Assembly: GCA_021200395.1 (NCBI GenBank)
Contig: JAJQGQ010000272.1
Coordinates: 1-10,452 of the forward strand
DNA from: Erysipelotrichaceae bacterium
GTDB lineage: Bacteria; Bacillota_I; Bacilli_A; Erysipelotrichales; Coprobacillaceae
DNA length: 10,452 bases
Direction: 5' to 3'
Shown piece after piece: positions 1 through 7,119 of this stretch; within the stretch, counting starts at the first letter, position 1, and each line of letters opens with the position of its first letter. A program made the position numbers and the translations under genes. The notes under the pieces were generated by a model. The model was not told the origin of the DNA, ran no database searches, and saw nothing but the letters and a program-made list of their open reading frames with translations.

Positions 1-35
1 CGTGTATACATTATTTTGACTATAATGTATACACG
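1..35. repeat. 14-bp inverted repeat at left edge
   Basis: Positions 1-14 and 22-35 are perfect inverted copies around a 7-nt loop (TTTGACT). Each arm contains GTATAC, the same hexamer found at the centre of the two larger palindromes downstream. The loop region carries TTTTGAC (14-20), and ACTGTCAA at 40-47 matches the first 8 bases of the arm of those palindromes. It may be a degenerate relative of those sites or an operator. There is no T-tract after it, so a classical terminator is unlikely. The repeat may extend past the window edge. Confidence 0.6.
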
Positions 36-67
36 ATATACTGTCAATATGTCAAAATGTCCTATTT

Positions 68-94
68 TTGCCAAATATTTGCATATAGTATAAT
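68..94 (+). promoter_or_regulatory. candidate sigma-A-type promoter
   Basis: A perfect TATAAT (89-94) is preceded by TTGCCA (68-73), but with a short 15-bp spacer. It would fire rightward through the palindrome region toward the recombinase. The sequence is very AT-rich, where TATAAT-like hexamers arise by chance, so this is a weak call. Confidence 0.3.
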
Positions 95-186
95 TAGTTA
101 ATGCTTTTAAATATTTTATTAACAATTAACAAATCATAAATATGCTAAAGCCAAATAAATTCCAAAAAATTCGAAAAAATAACGAA

Positions 187-222
187 AAACACTGTCAAAA
201 AGTATACTTTTTGACAGTGTTT
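187..222. repeat. perfect 36-bp palindrome, candidate recombinase site 1
   Basis: The sequence is a perfect palindrome centred between 204 and 205. Its core, 191-218, consists of an 11-bp arm ACTGTCAAAAA, a 6-bp spacer GTATAC and the inverted 11-bp arm. This 11-6-11 layout is that of Xer/dif-like tyrosine-recombinase core sites. The core is identical to 370-397 while the flanking bases differ, as expected for a conserved protein-binding site. The spacer is itself palindromic, so a crossover here would have no fixed orientation. The alternative reading is a large operator for a dimeric or tetrameric regulator. The palindrome is seen directly; the recombination role is inferred from the neighbouring recombinase gene. 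Confidence 0.8.
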
Positions 223-240
223 ATTTTCACGACCTATGAT
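211..240 (+). promoter_or_regulatory. promoter with -35 box inside the palindrome
   Basis: A consensus -35 TTGACA (211-216) is followed after 18 bp by TATGAT (235-240, five of six consensus bases). Transcription would start near 247 and run toward the recombinase and the polysaccharide genes. The -35 box is part of the right arm of palindrome 1, while the -10 box lies in the segment between the two palindromes. A recombinase bound to the arm would compete with RNA polymerase, and inversion or excision of the segment would change the -10 box. This is the best promoter candidate upstream of the operon. Confidence 0.55.
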
Positions 241-366
241 AACAAAAACCCTAGTAAAATTCAATGAAATCTTATCAAATTCACGTAAAAATAATGAAAA
301 TTCTCCGAAAAAATACCCTCATCGTTTGATTAATAACAATGCGTGAATTTCATAAAATTGTTCATT
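223..366. other. candidate invertible or excisable segment between the two palindromes
   Basis: This non-coding stretch lies between two palindromes with identical 28-bp cores. Centre-to-centre distance is 179 bp. Inversion would bring TATGAA (read on the minus strand at 354-349) 17 bp downstream of the TTGACA of site 1, replacing the present TATGAT at 18 bp. Excision would leave one site with no good -10 box. In the present orientation the same elements make a possible leftward promoter: minus-strand TTGACA at 377-372 and TATGAA at 354-349. An inner 9-bp inverted repeat, AAATTCACG (277-285) with its complement at 342-350, adds further symmetry. No ORF of note is present. Confidence 0.4.
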
Positions 367-400
367 GCAACTGTCAAAAAGTATACTTTTTGACAGTTGC
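367..400. repeat. perfect 34-bp palindrome, candidate recombinase site 2
   Basis: This perfect palindrome is centred between 383 and 384. Its core, 370-397, is identical to 191-218 (ACTGTCAAAAA arms, GTATAC spacer), but the outer three bases on each side differ (GCA/TGC instead of AAC/GTT plus A/T). It lies 33 nt upstream of the recombinase ATG. In a transcript from the 211-240 promoter it would fold into a 17-bp hairpin with almost no loop, ending 16 nt before the Shine-Dalgarno. It could therefore act as DNA (recombination or repressor site), as RNA structure, or both. Confidence 0.8.
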
Positions 401-433
401 TATAAACAAATAAAATGGAAGGAGAAAAATACA

Positions 434-1351
434 ATGATCAATGTTAGTCAGGTATGCCATGAATGGCTAAAAACTAAAGAAAAAACAGTCAAAACAATTA
501 CTTATGAAAAATATGAAAAGGCTATTAATAAATATGTTATTCCATTTTATAGAACACATCCTTTTTCTAGTTTAGATGAAAAACAGATTACAGATTATTT
601 ATATGCTCAATATGATAAGAATCTTTCTAATAGTACGATTAATTTTATTAGGATTACTATTTGTTCTGTATATGAGTATGCAGTGGAATATTATAATTGT
701 AGACCATTGAATTTTAATAAGATTAGTTTCCATGTGGAGAATTCTAAGAAGTCAGTTGATACGTTAGGTGAAGAAGAGGAAAGCTTATTGTATCAGTATT
801 GTATGTATCATTTGAATGCTTTGAGTGTTTCTATATTATTAGCATTATATGCAGGATTGAGATGTTCTGAGATATGTTCTTTACAGATTCAAGATGTTCA
901 TTTAGATGAAGGATATATTGATGTTAATAAGAAGTCTCAGAGAAATGTTAATTATCTCAATAATGATTCAAAAACATTATTTCATACCATAGAACTAACA
1001 TGGCCAGAAAAACGACAAGTCGTTTTACTGCCATTCATAGTTGATTATTTAAGAAAATATATCGGTGATGAAGATGGTGAATATTATTTGTTGAGTCGTA
1101 CAACAAAGTTGTCTGAAAATAGATTGTATCAAAGTAAGCTTAAGAAGTTAGGTAAGGAATTAGGTTTTGATGTGAATTATTCAGTATTAAGAAATACATG
1201 TAAGAATAAGTGTATTAATAATAATATGAATGTGAAGTCTATATTGAATATGTTAGGTATGTCGAAGATAGAGATTACTATAGATAATAATTATCATGAG
1301 GGTATGGATAATATGAGAAGTCAGATGTATAAGATACAGCCTGATTTATAG
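434..1351 (+). CDS. divergent tyrosine recombinase / integrase family protein
   Basis: This encodes a 305-aa protein of XerC/XerD-like size. An N-terminal SAM-like DNA-binding part (about residues 5-95) precedes the C-terminal catalytic domain (about 110-295). The first catalytic arginine is R143 in the AGLRCSEI motif. The second is R253 in SVLRNT, where the family normally has HxLRH. The nucleophile is probably Y287. Both usual histidine positions are changed: S250 replaces the H of HxxR, and M276 in LGM replaces H/W. The gap from M276 to Y287 is two residues longer than usual. Lysines 166-167 could supply the beta-hairpin lysine. The ATG at 434 is preferred because GGAAGGAG lies 9 nt upstream; an upstream TTG at 365 would put the start inside a palindrome. 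The likely role is site-specific switching or regulation of the locus through the palindromes at 187-400. Prophage or transposon integration is less likely because no mobile-element context is visible. Catalytic competence is uncertain. Confidence 0.85.
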   Translation: MINVSQVCHEWLKTKEKTVKTITYEKYEKAINKYVIPFYRTHPFSSLDEKQITDYLYAQYDKNLSNSTINFIRITICSVYEYAVEYYNCRPLNFNKISFHVENSKKSVDTLGEEEESLLYQYCMYHLNALSVSILLALYAGLRCSEICSLQIQDVHLDEGYIDVNKKSQRNVNYLNNDSKTLFHTIELTWPEKRQVVLLPFIVDYLRKYIGDEDGEYYLLSRTTKLSENRLYQSKLKKLGKELGFDVNYSVLRNTCKNKCINNNMNVKSILNMLGMSKIEITIDNNYHEGMDNMRSQMYKIQPDL

Positions 1352-1385
1352 ATATAGTTTGGGTAATTGATGGGGAAGTGATAGA

Positions 1386-3242
1386 TTGAATATAATTAAA
1401 GATGATTTCAAGATGTTTTATCGTATGATTTTATTAGCTATAGCAGATGCTATTTTTGTGGTGTTGGCATCGTTTTTAGCTATGTTTATACGTATGGAAT
1501 TTCAAATGGATTGGGAGTTATGGTTTAACTATGTACCTTGGATTTGGTTGGATATAGTTATTACTTTGGGTGTTTTTCATTTTTTTAAGTTATATAAGAG
1601 TTTATGGACGTTTGCTTCAATGCCAGAGCTTAGAGAAATGATATTTGCGATTGTTACGTGTGCTTTTATAAAAGTGATGGTTTTCGCTTTAGCATTAAGT
1701 ATTGTAATACCTAGATCATGGTATGTAATGGAACCAATGGTTTTGTTGATATTATGTAGTTTTACTCGTTTTTCTTATCGTAATTTGAGGTCGATAAAGA
1801 ATAATTCAAAAATGAGTATTGATAATAAAATTATGATTGTTGGTGCTGGAGAAGCAGGCAATATCTTGTTAAGAGAAACATTGTTGAGTAGTCATGTGAA
1901 TCAAAAGGTTGTTTGTTTGATTGATGATGATCCAGTCAAAAAAGGCAAATATATGAATAACGTACCTATTGTTGGTAATCGTGATACGATTATCGACAAT
2001 GTGAAAAAATACGAAGTGACAGAAATATATATAGCAATGCCTTCGGCTATGCCGAAGGATCGCAGTGATATTGTGAAGATATGTGAAACAACAGGATGTC
2101 AGTTAAAGATATTACCTGGTATTTATCAGATGATGTCTGGAGAAGTGAGTATATCAAAGCTGAGAGATGTGGAGATAGAGGATTTACTTGGTAGAGATCC
2201 TATAGATGTTGATATTGATCAGATTGGTGGTTATATCAAGGATAAGGTGATTATGATTACTGGTGGTGGAGGAAGTATTGGTAGCGAACTTGCAAGACAG
2301 GTCGCTGCAAGAGATCCAAAGCAATTGGTGATAGTGGATATTTATGAGAATAATGCCTACAACATACAGATGGAGTTGTTACATAATTATCCTGATTTAA
2401 ATTTGGCTGTAAGGATTGCCTCTATAAGAGACAACGGTAAGATAGATAAATTATTTGATGAATTTAGACCTGATATTGTTTATCATGCAGCGGCACATAA
2501 ACATGTGCCATTGATGGAAGATAGTCCCAATGAAGCAATTAAAAACAATGTCTTTGGGACATTGAATTTAGTGAAAGCTGCTGATAAATATGGAGTTAGT
2601 CATTTTGTTCAGATTTCTACTGATAAAGCTGTGAATCCAACAAATATTATGGGTGCTACCAAACGTATTTGTGAAATGATTATACAAGCTTATAGTAAGA
2701 AATCAGAGACAATTTTTGCAGCGGTAAGATTTGGTAATGTTTTAGGTTCCAATGGTTCCGTTATTCCTTTGTTTAAGAAACAAATAGAACAAGGTGGACC
2801 AGTTACTGTGACTGATAAAAACATTATCCGTTATTTTATGACCATTCCTGAAGCTGTATCACTAGTGATGCAAGCTGGTGTATATGCTAAAGGTGGAGAG
2901 ATATTTGTTTTGGATATGGGTGAACCTGTAAAGATTGATGATCTCGCAAGAAATCTTATCAAATTATCAGGATACACACCAGACGTTGACATTCCCATTG
3001 TTTATACTGGTCTTAGACCAGGTGAAAAGCTTTATGAGGAGCTTTTGATGAATGAGGAAGGTTTACAGAAGACCCAAAACAATAGTATTTTTATTGGTCA
3101 TCCAATAGAGTTTGATGAAACGTATTTCTTTAAAGAACTTAGAGAATTACGTCTTCATGCAAATATGGAAGAAGGTGATATCAAAGAATTGGTTCATAAG
3201 ATTGTACCTACATATCAACCTTATATAGATGGAGGAAAATAA
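1386..3242 (+). CDS. membrane-bound nucleotide-sugar 4,6-dehydratase (CapD/PglF/WbpM-like)
   Basis: This 618-aa polysaccharide-biosynthesis dehydratase/epimerase starts with about four transmembrane helices (residues 13-35, 50-68, 85-108 and 114-128). A first Rossmann-like fold follows with GAGEAG at 153-158, then the catalytic SDR domain with its NAD-binding TGGGGSIGSEL at 292-302. Active-site residues sit in STDKA (411-415) and MGATK (422-426). The M-xxx-K in place of Y-xxx-K is characteristic of the large WbpM/PglF/FlaA1-type UDP-GlcNAc 4,6-dehydratases, so the probable product is UDP-4-keto-6-deoxy-HexNAc made at the inner membrane face. The TTG start is supported by GGGGAAG at 1372-1378; an internal ATG at 1413 has no good ribosome site. 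Length is normal for the family. It begins 34 nt after the recombinase stop with no terminator between, so the recombinase is probably the first gene of the operon. The exact sugar product cannot be read from sequence. Confidence 0.93.
   Translation: MNIIKDDFKMFYRMILLAIADAIFVVLASFLAMFIRMEFQMDWELWFNYVPWIWLDIVITLGVFHFFKLYKSLWTFASMPELREMIFAIVTCAFIKVMVFALALSIVIPRSWYVMEPMVLLILCSFTRFSYRNLRSIKNNSKMSIDNKIMIVGAGEAGNILLRETLLSSHVNQKVVCLIDDDPVKKGKYMNNVPIVGNRDTIIDNVKKYEVTEIYIAMPSAMPKDRSDIVKICETTGCQLKILPGIYQMMSGEVSISKLRDVEIEDLLGRDPIDVDIDQIGGYIKDKVIMITGGGGSIGSELARQVAARDPKQLVIVDIYENNAYNIQMELLHNYPDLNLAVRIASIRDNGKIDKLFDEFRPDIVYHAAAHKHVPLMEDSPNEAIKNNVFGTLNLVKAADKYGVSHFVQISTDKAVNPTNIMGATKRICEMIIQAYSKKSETIFAAVRFGNVLGSNGSVIPLFKKQIEQGGPVTVTDKNIIRYFMTIPEAVSLVMQAGVYAKGGEIFVLDMGEPVKIDDLARNLIKLSGYTPDVDIPIVYTGLRPGEKLYEELLMNEEGLQKTQNNSIFIGHPIEFDETYFFKELRELRLHANMEEGDIKELVHKIVPTYQPYIDGGK
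2040..2058. repeat. short GC-rich hairpin inside the dehydratase gene
   Basis: CCTTCGGC (2040-2047) and GCCGAAGG (2051-2058) form a perfect 8-bp stem with a 3-nt loop. It stands out as GC-rich in an AT-rich gene. No T-run follows, so it is not a standard terminator. It encodes part of MPSAMPKD, between the two Rossmann domains. Confidence 0.5.
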
Positions 3243-3243
3243 A

Positions 3244-3852
3244 ATGTATAGAAAATATATCAAAAGACTCATTGATGTGATTCTTTCATTATGTGGACTC
3301 ATTGTATTATGGCCTTTTCTATTACTATTTGCCTTCATAACAAAACTCGATACACCTGGACCTGTTCTATTTAAACAAAAAAGAGTAGGTAAAGATAAGA
3401 CATATTTCTATATCTATAAATTTCGTTCCATGAGAGTTGATGCTCCTCATGACGTTCCCACACACTTACTTTCTGATCCATCTATCATGATGAGTAAATG
3501 GGGTGCCTTCATGAGAAAAACATCTATTGATGAACTTCCTCAAATCATCAATATCCTCAAAGGAGATATGTCCATTGTAGGCCCTCGTCCCGCTTTATAT
3601 AACCAATATGATCTTATAGAAAAACGTGATTACTATCACGCCAATAACATAAGACCAGGTCTCACTGGGTGGGCCCAAATTCATGGGAGGGATGAATTAG
3701 AAATCGACTACAAAGCCAAACTTGATGGCTATTATGTTCAACATCTAAGTTTCATGTTGGATGTGAAATGTTTCTTAATGACCATTGGTGTGGTTGCAAA
3801 ATCAGAGGGTGTTGTTGAAGGTGGTACAGGAAGTTTAGGTGATAGTGAGTGA
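3244..3852 (+). CDS. undecaprenyl-phosphate sugar-1-phosphate transferase (PglC/WcaJ-type initiating enzyme)
   Basis: This 202-aa monotopic phosphoglycosyl transferase attaches the first sugar phosphate of the repeat unit to undecaprenyl phosphate at the cytoplasmic membrane. It has one N-terminal membrane segment (about 12-33), then the conserved PGPVLFKQKRVG (38-49) and KFRSM (59-63), the catalytic Asp-Glu pair in SIDELPQ (D96, E97), VGPRP (112-116) and RPGLTGWAQI (137-146). The length matches the short PglC-type class that lacks the extra N-terminal transmembrane domain of WcaJ/WbaP. The ATG at 3244 is chosen because GGAGG (3231-3235), inside the end of the dehydratase gene, sits 8 nt upstream; an in-frame ATG at 3229 would overlap that site. 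It follows the dehydratase stop by 1 nt, suggesting translational coupling and a shared substrate. This gene uses more C-ending codons (ATC, CTC, TTC) than its neighbours, a hint of different ancestry. The sugar specificity is unknown. Confidence 0.95.
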   Translation: MYRKYIKRLIDVILSLCGLIVLWPFLLLFAFITKLDTPGPVLFKQKRVGKDKTYFYIYKFRSMRVDAPHDVPTHLLSDPSIMMSKWGAFMRKTSIDELPQIINILKGDMSIVGPRPALYNQYDLIEKRDYYHANNIRPGLTGWAQIHGRDELEIDYKAKLDGYYVQHLSFMLDVKCFLMTIGVVAKSEGVVEGGTGSLGDSE

Positions 3853-4922
3853 AGATTGTGATTATCACGAATCATTCTTATATGTTATATCAGTTTAGAA
3901 GAGAGCTTATACATAGGTTACAAGAGGATAATGAAGTGACTTTATTGATGCCTTTTGTGGGTCATGAGAATGATTTTGATGGTTGTAAATGTATTCATAC
4001 TGATATTGATAGAAGAGGTATTAATCCGTTGACTGATTTGAAGTTAATGAGAACATATAGAAGACTATTAAAAGAAGAGAAACCTGATTTAGTGATGACA
4101 TATTCGATAAAACCTAATGTTTATGGGGGATTGGTATGTCAGAGTTTAGGTATTCCATATTATTGTAATGTACAAGGACTAGGAACAGCTTTTGAGAGTA
4201 AGAGGCTCGCATGGTTTGTGACGATGTTATATAAGTGTGCATTAAAGAAAGTAAAGAAGGTTTTCTTTGAAAACAAAGGAAACGCTCAAGAATTTATTGA
4301 TAGAAACATTGTTTCTATTAATAAGATAAAAGTACTTAATGGTGCAGGTGTTAACCTACAACATTATGCTTTTCATGATTATCCTAAGGATGATGTGATA
4401 CATTATATATTTGTTGGAAGAATTATGAAAGAAAAGGGTATAGATGAAATCATCTATACTGCTAAAAAAATGAAAGAATTATATCATGATAAGGTTGTAT
4501 TTGATTTGGTTGGTTTTTTTGAAGATGAGTATAAGGAAACTCTAGAACAATTACATCAAGATGGTATTATTAACTTTCATGGATTTCAACAAGATGTGAG
4601 ACCATATATTATCAATTCTCATTGTTTACTATTACCTTCATATCATGAAGGTATGGCTAATACCATATTAGAAGCATCAGCTATGGGTAGACCTGTAATT
4701 GTATCAGATATACCTGGATGTAAGGAAGGTATTATAGATAATGAAAGTGGTTATCTTGTAGAAGTTAAAAATAAAGAAGATTTGTTTAATAAGGTGAATC
4801 AGTTTTATTTGTTATCTTTGGATAAGAAGATACAGATGGGTATTAATGCTAGAAAGTTAATGGAAGATGTTTTTGATAAGGAAAAGGTTGTAGAAGAGAC
4901 GTATAAGGAGTTGATACCATGA
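3849..4922 (+). CDS. GT4-family glycosyltransferase (CapM/PglA-like)
   Basis: This 357-aa GT-B fold retaining glycosyltransferase has an N-terminal acceptor domain (about 1-180) beginning KIVIITNHSYMLYQFR. Its C-terminal nucleotide-sugar domain (about 185-355) carries YIFVGRIMKEKGIDE (186-200). The family E-x7-E motif is E267 and E275 in HEGMANTILEASAMGRP. The acceptor side resembles enzymes that add the second sugar to the lipid-linked first sugar, fitting its place just after the initiating transferase. It starts with GTG overlapping the previous stop by 4 nt (GTGA), with AGGTGA at 3837-3842 as ribosome site, so translation is coupled. A second-sugar role is inferred from position and similarity, and the donor sugar is unknown. 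Confidence 0.9.
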   Translation: MKIVIITNHSYMLYQFRRELIHRLQEDNEVTLLMPFVGHENDFDGCKCIHTDIDRRGINPLTDLKLMRTYRRLLKEEKPDLVMTYSIKPNVYGGLVCQSLGIPYYCNVQGLGTAFESKRLAWFVTMLYKCALKKVKKVFFENKGNAQEFIDRNIVSINKIKVLNGAGVNLQHYAFHDYPKDDVIHYIFVGRIMKEKGIDEIIYTAKKMKELYHDKVVFDLVGFFEDEYKETLEQLHQDGIINFHGFQQDVRPYIINSHCLLLPSYHEGMANTILEASAMGRPVIVSDIPGCKEGIIDNESGYLVEVKNKEDLFNKVNQFYLLSLDKKIQMGINARKLMEDVFDKEKVVEETYKELIP

Positions 4923-6025
4923 GGATGATTTTAGGCTTATTAATAATCATTACAGGTTTAGCTTATTTATCACAAAGACAATCTATGTATACAGGTAAGA
5001 AATCATGGGATATTTATCTTGTATTATTGTTTATATTCTTGGTTTTATTTGCAGGACTTAGAACAAGCTATAATGATACATCTAACTATATTAATGGTTT
5101 TGTGAATTCTGAGACAATAGGAGATTTTATCTCTAACAGTGATAATTTGGATTTGTTGAATAATCCATTGTTTTATGGATATCAAGCACTCATTAGAACG
5201 TTTACTGACAACTATACTATTTTCTTTATGATAAGTGCTATTATCGTTAATTATTTATTTCTTGATTTTATCAAGAAAAATACCGATATTGAAAACTTTG
5301 CATTTTCTATATTTATTTATGTGTGTTTAGGAACACTAATGCTTTCTATAGCAGCTCAAAAACAAATACTAACAATGTCAATACTAACACTAGCTTTAAA
5401 TCAATTGTTTGATAAGCATTATGTGAAATTTTATATTATTGTATTCATTGCAGGACTCATACATACGTATGCTTGGCTATTTTTATTTTTACCATTACTT
5501 GATACAAAACCTTGGTCTGTTCAAACTTTAATATTAATAGCAGTTACTATCTTTATTATGATGACTTTTCAAAGTACAATTACATCAATGTTAGAAGTAG
5601 CTGATCAAGTAGGTAAAGATATTCCTGTAGAAGAAGTTTTTGATAGTAATCAAATGAATATTTTAAGAGTAGCTGTATATTCAATTGTACCTATAACGTC
5701 ATTATTATTTAAAGGTAGAATAAATAATGATATTGATAGAAAAAATAGTATTTTTATTCAAATGAGTATCGTTAGTTTAATGTTTATGTTGTTAGGGACG
5801 ATGAATGGTGCGAATATGTTTGGTAGAGCAGGAAATTATTTCCAAATAGGAATGATTTGTTCGATGCCATGGATCATAAGACAGTTATTTACAAAAAGGT
5901 CTGTAGCTATGGTTTTAATGGTTGCAACGTTATGTTTCAGTGGATTCTATTTGTATGACAATAATGGATTTGATACAGGATATAATCGTAAATCTATTAC
6001 TCAATTTATAGGAGAAGTCATATGA
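4919..6025 (+). CDS. EpsG/Wzy-like polysaccharide polymerase
   Basis: This 368-aa, very hydrophobic protein has about ten predicted transmembrane segments (for example 2-17, 32-48, 100-118, 127-145, 170-192, 199-216, 248-264, 279-297 and 328-346). The loop after the second helix has the EpsG-family signature GLRTSYNDTSNYI (46-58). Further family-like features are QKQ (147-149), a membrane histidine H182 and the MFGRAGNYF stretch (300-308). Such proteins polymerise lipid-linked repeat units on the outer face of the membrane. It sits between glycosyltransferase genes as in Wzy-dependent capsule loci. The ATG overlaps the previous stop (ATGA), and AAGGAG at about 4905-4910 is the ribosome site. 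Wzy-type proteins share little sequence, so the assignment rests on topology, the GLR signature and context. An EpsG-like accessory role is possible. Confidence 0.82.
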   Translation: MRMILGLLIIITGLAYLSQRQSMYTGKKSWDIYLVLLFIFLVLFAGLRTSYNDTSNYINGFVNSETIGDFISNSDNLDLLNNPLFYGYQALIRTFTDNYTIFFMISAIIVNYLFLDFIKKNTDIENFAFSIFIYVCLGTLMLSIAAQKQILTMSILTLALNQLFDKHYVKFYIIVFIAGLIHTYAWLFLFLPLLDTKPWSVQTLILIAVTIFIMMTFQSTITSMLEVADQVGKDIPVEEVFDSNQMNILRVAVYSIVPITSLLFKGRINNDIDRKNSIFIQMSIVSLMFMLLGTMNGANMFGRAGNYFQIGMICSMPWIIRQLFTKRSVAMVLMVATLCFSGFYLYDNNGFDTGYNRKSITQFIGEVI

Positions 6026-7119
6026 TTGAGCCAATAAGAGTTCTCCATGTAGTTACTTATATGGGTAGAGGTGGACTGGAAACAATGCTGATGAATTATT
6101 ACAGACATATAGATAGAGATAAGATTCAATTTGATTTTTTGGTTCATCGAGATTTTGAAGCTGATTATGATAGTGAAATATTATCATTAGGTGGTAAAAT
6201 ATATCATTTACCTAAATTGAATCCGTTAAGTTTGAATTACCGTAAACAATTAGATTCATTTTTTAAACAACATAAAGAATATAAAATTGTACATGTTCAT
6301 CAAGACTGTTTAAGTGCAATTGTTTTAAAAGTAGCCAAAAAAGCTGAGATATCTGTAAGAATTGCGCACAGTCATTCAAGTAGTCAAGATAAAAATGTAA
6401 AATATTTGATTAAATTATTTTATAGACAATTTATTCCTAAATATGCTACTGACTTATTTGCGTGTGGTAGAGAAGCTGGGGACTGGATGTTTAAAGAGAA
6501 AAACTATCACGTTGTTAGAAATGCAATATCATCAAAAGATTATATTTATAAGTCTAATATTAGAATGAAAATAAGAGAAGATTTGAATCTAAAAAACGAT
6601 TTTACCATAGGTTTAGTTGGACGTTTTTCATATCCAAAGAATCATGATTTTCTATTAGATATATTTAATGAATTGGTGAACATTAATCCTAATTCTAAAT
6701 TATTACTTGTAGGTGATGGTGACCTAAGGCTACAAATAGAAGAGAAAATTAATAAACTTACTTTAAAAGATAAAGTGATTCTAACAGGAGTAAGGACTGA
6801 TATCTCTGATCTATTACAAGCTATGGATGTATTTGTAATGCCTTCTTTATATGAAGGATTGCCACTATCTATTATTGAAGCACAAGCCTCAGGATTACCA
6901 TGTTTTATATCAGACAAAGTTCCTATTGAATGCAAAAAAACAGATTTAGTAACTCAGATATCTTTATCAGAATCACCTGAATACTGGGCAAAACAAATAT
7001 TACATACAAAAGATATTGAACGTAGAAACACATATGAAGAGATTGTTGAATCTGGTTTTGATATCGAAGAAAATGCAAAACTGTTGCAGGAATTCTATAT
7101 TCGAAAAGTGGGTGATTAG
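6022..7119 (+). CDS. GT4-family glycosyltransferase (EpsF-like)
   Basis: This 365-aa GT-B glycosyltransferase begins RVLHVVTYMGRGGLETMLMN (6-25), the glycine-rich N-terminal loop typical of EpsF-like exopolysaccharide enzymes, followed by HSHSS (116-120). The C-terminal donor domain shows LVGRFSYPKNHDF (198-210), GDGDL (231-235) and the E-x7-E pair E278/E286 in YEGLPLSIIEAQASGLP. It would add an internal sugar of the repeat unit at the cytoplasmic membrane face. The ATG overlaps the polymerase stop (ATGA), with GGAG at 6011-6014 as ribosome site. Donor and acceptor cannot be inferred. Confidence 0.9.
   Translation: MIEPIRVLHVVTYMGRGGLETMLMNYYRHIDRDKIQFDFLVHRDFEADYDSEILSLGGKIYHLPKLNPLSLNYRKQLDSFFKQHKEYKIVHVHQDCLSAIVLKVAKKAEISVRIAHSHSSSQDKNVKYLIKLFYRQFIPKYATDLFACGREAGDWMFKEKNYHVVRNAISSKDYIYKSNIRMKIREDLNLKNDFTIGLVGRFSYPKNHDFLLDIFNELVNINPNSKLLLVGDGDLRLQIEEKINKLTLKDKVILTGVRTDISDLLQAMDVFVMPSLYEGLPLSIIEAQASGLPCFISDKVPIECKKTDLVTQISLSESPEYWAKQILHTKDIERRNTYEEIVESGFDIEENAKLLQEFYIRKVGD

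Noticed and set aside
187..222. Palindrome 1 as a Rho-independent terminator
   Set aside because: The stem is AT-rich with essentially no loop and lacks a following T-run; the identical core upstream of the recombinase argues for a protein-binding site.
187..400. CRISPR array
   Set aside because: There are only two repeat copies, each a perfect palindrome, with a long single interval between them and no cas genes.
390..416. Promoter with TTGACA (390-395) and TAAAAT (411-416) from palindrome 2
   Set aside because: The spacer is only 15 bp and the -10 touches the Shine-Dalgarno, so the transcript would start at or after the ribosome site.
365..433. TTG start at 365 extending the recombinase by 23 residues
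   Set aside because: It would begin inside palindrome 2 and translate the hairpin, with no ribosome site; ATG 434 has a strong one.
3147..3338. Minus-strand 63-codon frame
   Set aside because: It lies antisense over the end of the dehydratase and the start of the phosphotransferase, with no recognisable motif or ribosome site.
4514..4520. T7 run in the first GT4 gene as a homopolymer switch
   Set aside because: Runs of seven are common in such AT-rich DNA, the frame is intact, and other A7 runs nearby show no sign of switching.
6642..6935. Minus-strand 97-codon frame
   Set aside because: It is a shadow antisense to the conserved donor domain of the GT4 gene.
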